18,141 nt of DNA from an uncultured Clostridia bacterium (GTDB lineage Bacteria > Bacillota > Clostridia > TANB77 > CAG-508): NCBI GenBank assembly GCA_947627785.1, contig CANQXC010000006.1:1-18141 (forward strand), in the 5' to 3' direction. Shown one piece after another: positions 17,342-18,141 of the stretch. The notes below the pieces were generated by a model. That model saw only the letters and a program-made list of their open reading frames with translations. It searched no databases and was not told the DNA's origin. The position numbers and the translations under genes are program-made. Positions within the stretch are counted from its first letter, which is position 1, and every line of letters starts with the position of its first letter.

Positions 17342-17795
17342 TTGGCACAAATTAATACTAATAAACAATATCAAGAATATGTTAATCAAAAATCTCCTAA
17401 TTCTCCTATTCTCAAAAACTGTTTTAATAGTTTCTGGGTTGGAGGTTTAATTTGTACAATTGGTCAAGTTATAATGGAGATTTGCAAATATAGAGGTTTT
17501 GATACTGATACAAGTGCAACTATTGTATCAATATCCTTAATCTTTTTAAGTGCTTTTCTAACTGCACTTAACCTTTTCAATAAAATTGGAAAGTTTGCTG
17601 GTGCGGGTTCTCTTGTTCCCATTACAGGTTTTGCAAATTCTATTGTTTCTCCTGCTATGGAATATAAGTCTGAAGGATATGTAATGGGTGTAGGTGCTAA
17701 AATGTTTACTGTTGCAGGACCTGTACTTGTTTATGGAATTTCTACATCTATTTTAGTTGGAATTGTTTATTTTATTTTTAATATACGGACTTTAA
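17342..17795 (+). CDS. spoVAC: Stage V sporulation protein AC (SpoVAC), +1 shift at the end
   Basis: Membrane subunit of the SpoVA channel that moves dipicolinic acid (Ca-DPA) into the developing spore; SpoVAC homologues can act as mechanosensitive channels. Family sequence is clear: FWVGGLICTIGQ, then GAGSLVPITGFANSIVSPAM and EYKSEGYVMGVGAKMF, with about four membrane segments. The zero frame would run to 17845 (167 residues) with an unrelated lysine/phenylalanine/asparagine-rich tail. Skipping the C of CGG at 17786-17788 gives GGA CTT TAA and a 150-residue product, the same length as SpoVAC of B. subtilis. TTG start at 17342, seven bases after AGGGGGTG. Confidence 0.92.
17786..17788 (+). 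other. Putative +1 frameshift codon CGG leading to a stop (spoVAC)
   Basis: The zero frame reads AAT ATA CGG ACT TTA AAT and stays open for 16 more codons after these. Skipping the C gives ATA GGA CTT TAA, so the shift ends translation two codons later at the family-typical length. This is the only site on the plus strand and the only one that shortens the product. Confidence 0.7.
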
Positions 17796-17839
17796 ATTTT
17801 AAATTAAATAAATATTTTTTATTAAATTTTGTGCTTTAT

Positions 17840-17902
17840 ACTTAGTTTTAAGTGTAATAAATGAAGATTTACTATTTTTAAATTTTTTACTTAAATTTAA
17901 GT
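17840..17902. repeat. Paired ACTTA-N4-TAAGT palindromes before spoVAD
   Basis: ACTTA-GTTT-TAAGT (17840-17853) and ACTTA-AATT-TAAGT (17889-17902, a perfect 14-bp palindrome) lie 49 bases apart in the 140-base gap between spoVAC and spoVAD, which in relatives are usually adjacent. They could be regulator sites or short RNA hairpins. No other feature is visible in this gap. Confidence 0.5.
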
Positions 17903-17935
17903 ATCACTAAGGCAAGAAAGGAATGATACGTATTT

Positions 17936-18141
17936 ATGAAAAGGTTTGGTTCTCAAAGTATTAAATTTGATAATCCAATTAGCATATTAGAAACATCTTC
18001 TATTGTTGGTCCTAAAGAAGCTGACGGACCTCTTGCAGAATATTTCGATAAATGCTTAGAAGATGAATTTTGGGAAGAAAAAACTTGGGAAAAAGCTGAA
18101 AGTAAAATTATAAAAGAAACTGTTAATATGAATATTATGAA
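17936..18141 (+). CDS. spoVAD: Stage V sporulation protein AD (SpoVAD), 5' part
   Basis: The first 68 codons of a thiolase-fold protein that binds dipicolinic acid and works with SpoVAC and SpoVAE in loading the spore core. The visible part (PISILETSSIVGPKEADGPLAEYF, then EDEFWEEKTWEKAESKIIKE) follows the SpoVAD N-terminal pattern, in which GP-EA-GPLAE-FD is conserved. The rest (the family is about 335 residues) lies beyond the window. An AAAGGAA ribosome site lies about eleven bases before the ATG. The one CGG in it is out of frame (GAC GGA). Confidence 0.9.
   Translation, partial: MKRFGSQSIKFDNPISILETSSIVGPKEADGPLAEYFDKCLEDEFWEEKTWEKAESKIIKETVNMNIM

Noticed and set aside
2094..17788. Reassignment of CGG to another amino acid, as suggested for CGG in some low-GC Bacillota
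   Set aside because: A sense reassignment would not change the reading frame. Here the frame changes at every site, and the zero frame ends within five codons at four of six sites.
2094..17788. Systematic sequencing error inserting C before GGA or GGT
   Set aside because: Not fully excluded without reads, but GGA and GGT codons are abundant in all genes here and almost none carry the extra C; there is no homopolymer at the sites. Ranked below a biological cause.

Overview
This is a strongly AT-rich window from a spore-forming member of the Clostridia (Bacillota), probably an uncultured gut-type lineage. The evidence is the spoVAC-spoVAD operon, a PASTA-type Ser/Thr kinase with its PP2C phosphatase, Gram-positive type IV pilus genes with a fused pilM-pilN, good AGGAGG-type ribosome sites and a heavy preference for AGA arginine codons. 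No rRNA, tRNA, CRISPR array or insertion sequence is visible.

Layout. Positions 82-8118 (minus strand) hold a housekeeping and envelope operon read right to left: rlmN, a PP2C phosphatase, a PASTA kinase, ftsY and a UPF0182 membrane protein, then a hairpin and a small DUF5665 membrane protein. A strong bidirectional terminator at 8194-8221 separates this from a type IV pilus operon (8266-16906, minus strand) read as pilMN, pilO, a PilP-like membrane protein, a pilin, a prepilin-peptidase homologue, a minor prepilin, pilB, pilT and pilC. A divergent control region (about 16907-17122) carries two opposed promoter candidates around three 11-bp repeats. Rightward from it run a dodecin-like gene, spoVAC and the start of spoVAD, which belong to dipicolinic-acid uptake during sporulation.

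Main observation. Five otherwise well-conserved genes (UPF0182, rlmN, pilT, pilO, spoVAC) look broken or mis-sized if read conventionally. In each, the problem disappears if the ribosome skips one base at an in-frame CGG codon and reads the next three bases (GGN) as glycine. There are six such CGG codons in five genes (two in UPF0182). They are the only in-frame CGG codons that would be reached in any gene of the window, whereas about 25 out-of-frame CGG trinucleotides in the same genes have no effect. In rlmN and pilT the restored glycine falls in a conserved family motif (LGEK and GEIRD), and in spoVAC the shift gives exactly 150 codons, the length of B. subtilis SpoVAC. CGA and CGU are used as ordinary arginine codons. 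I therefore infer that CGG is not read as arginine in this organism and acts as a general +1 frameshift signal, either because no tRNA decodes it or because a four-base-reading glycine tRNA reads CGGN. The coordinates of these five genes are given for the shifted products.

Other points of note are a pilus leader-peptidase homologue without recognisable catalytic aspartates, a diverged 18-residue tandem duplication inside PilT, and paired ACTTA-N4-TAAGT palindromes before spoVAD.
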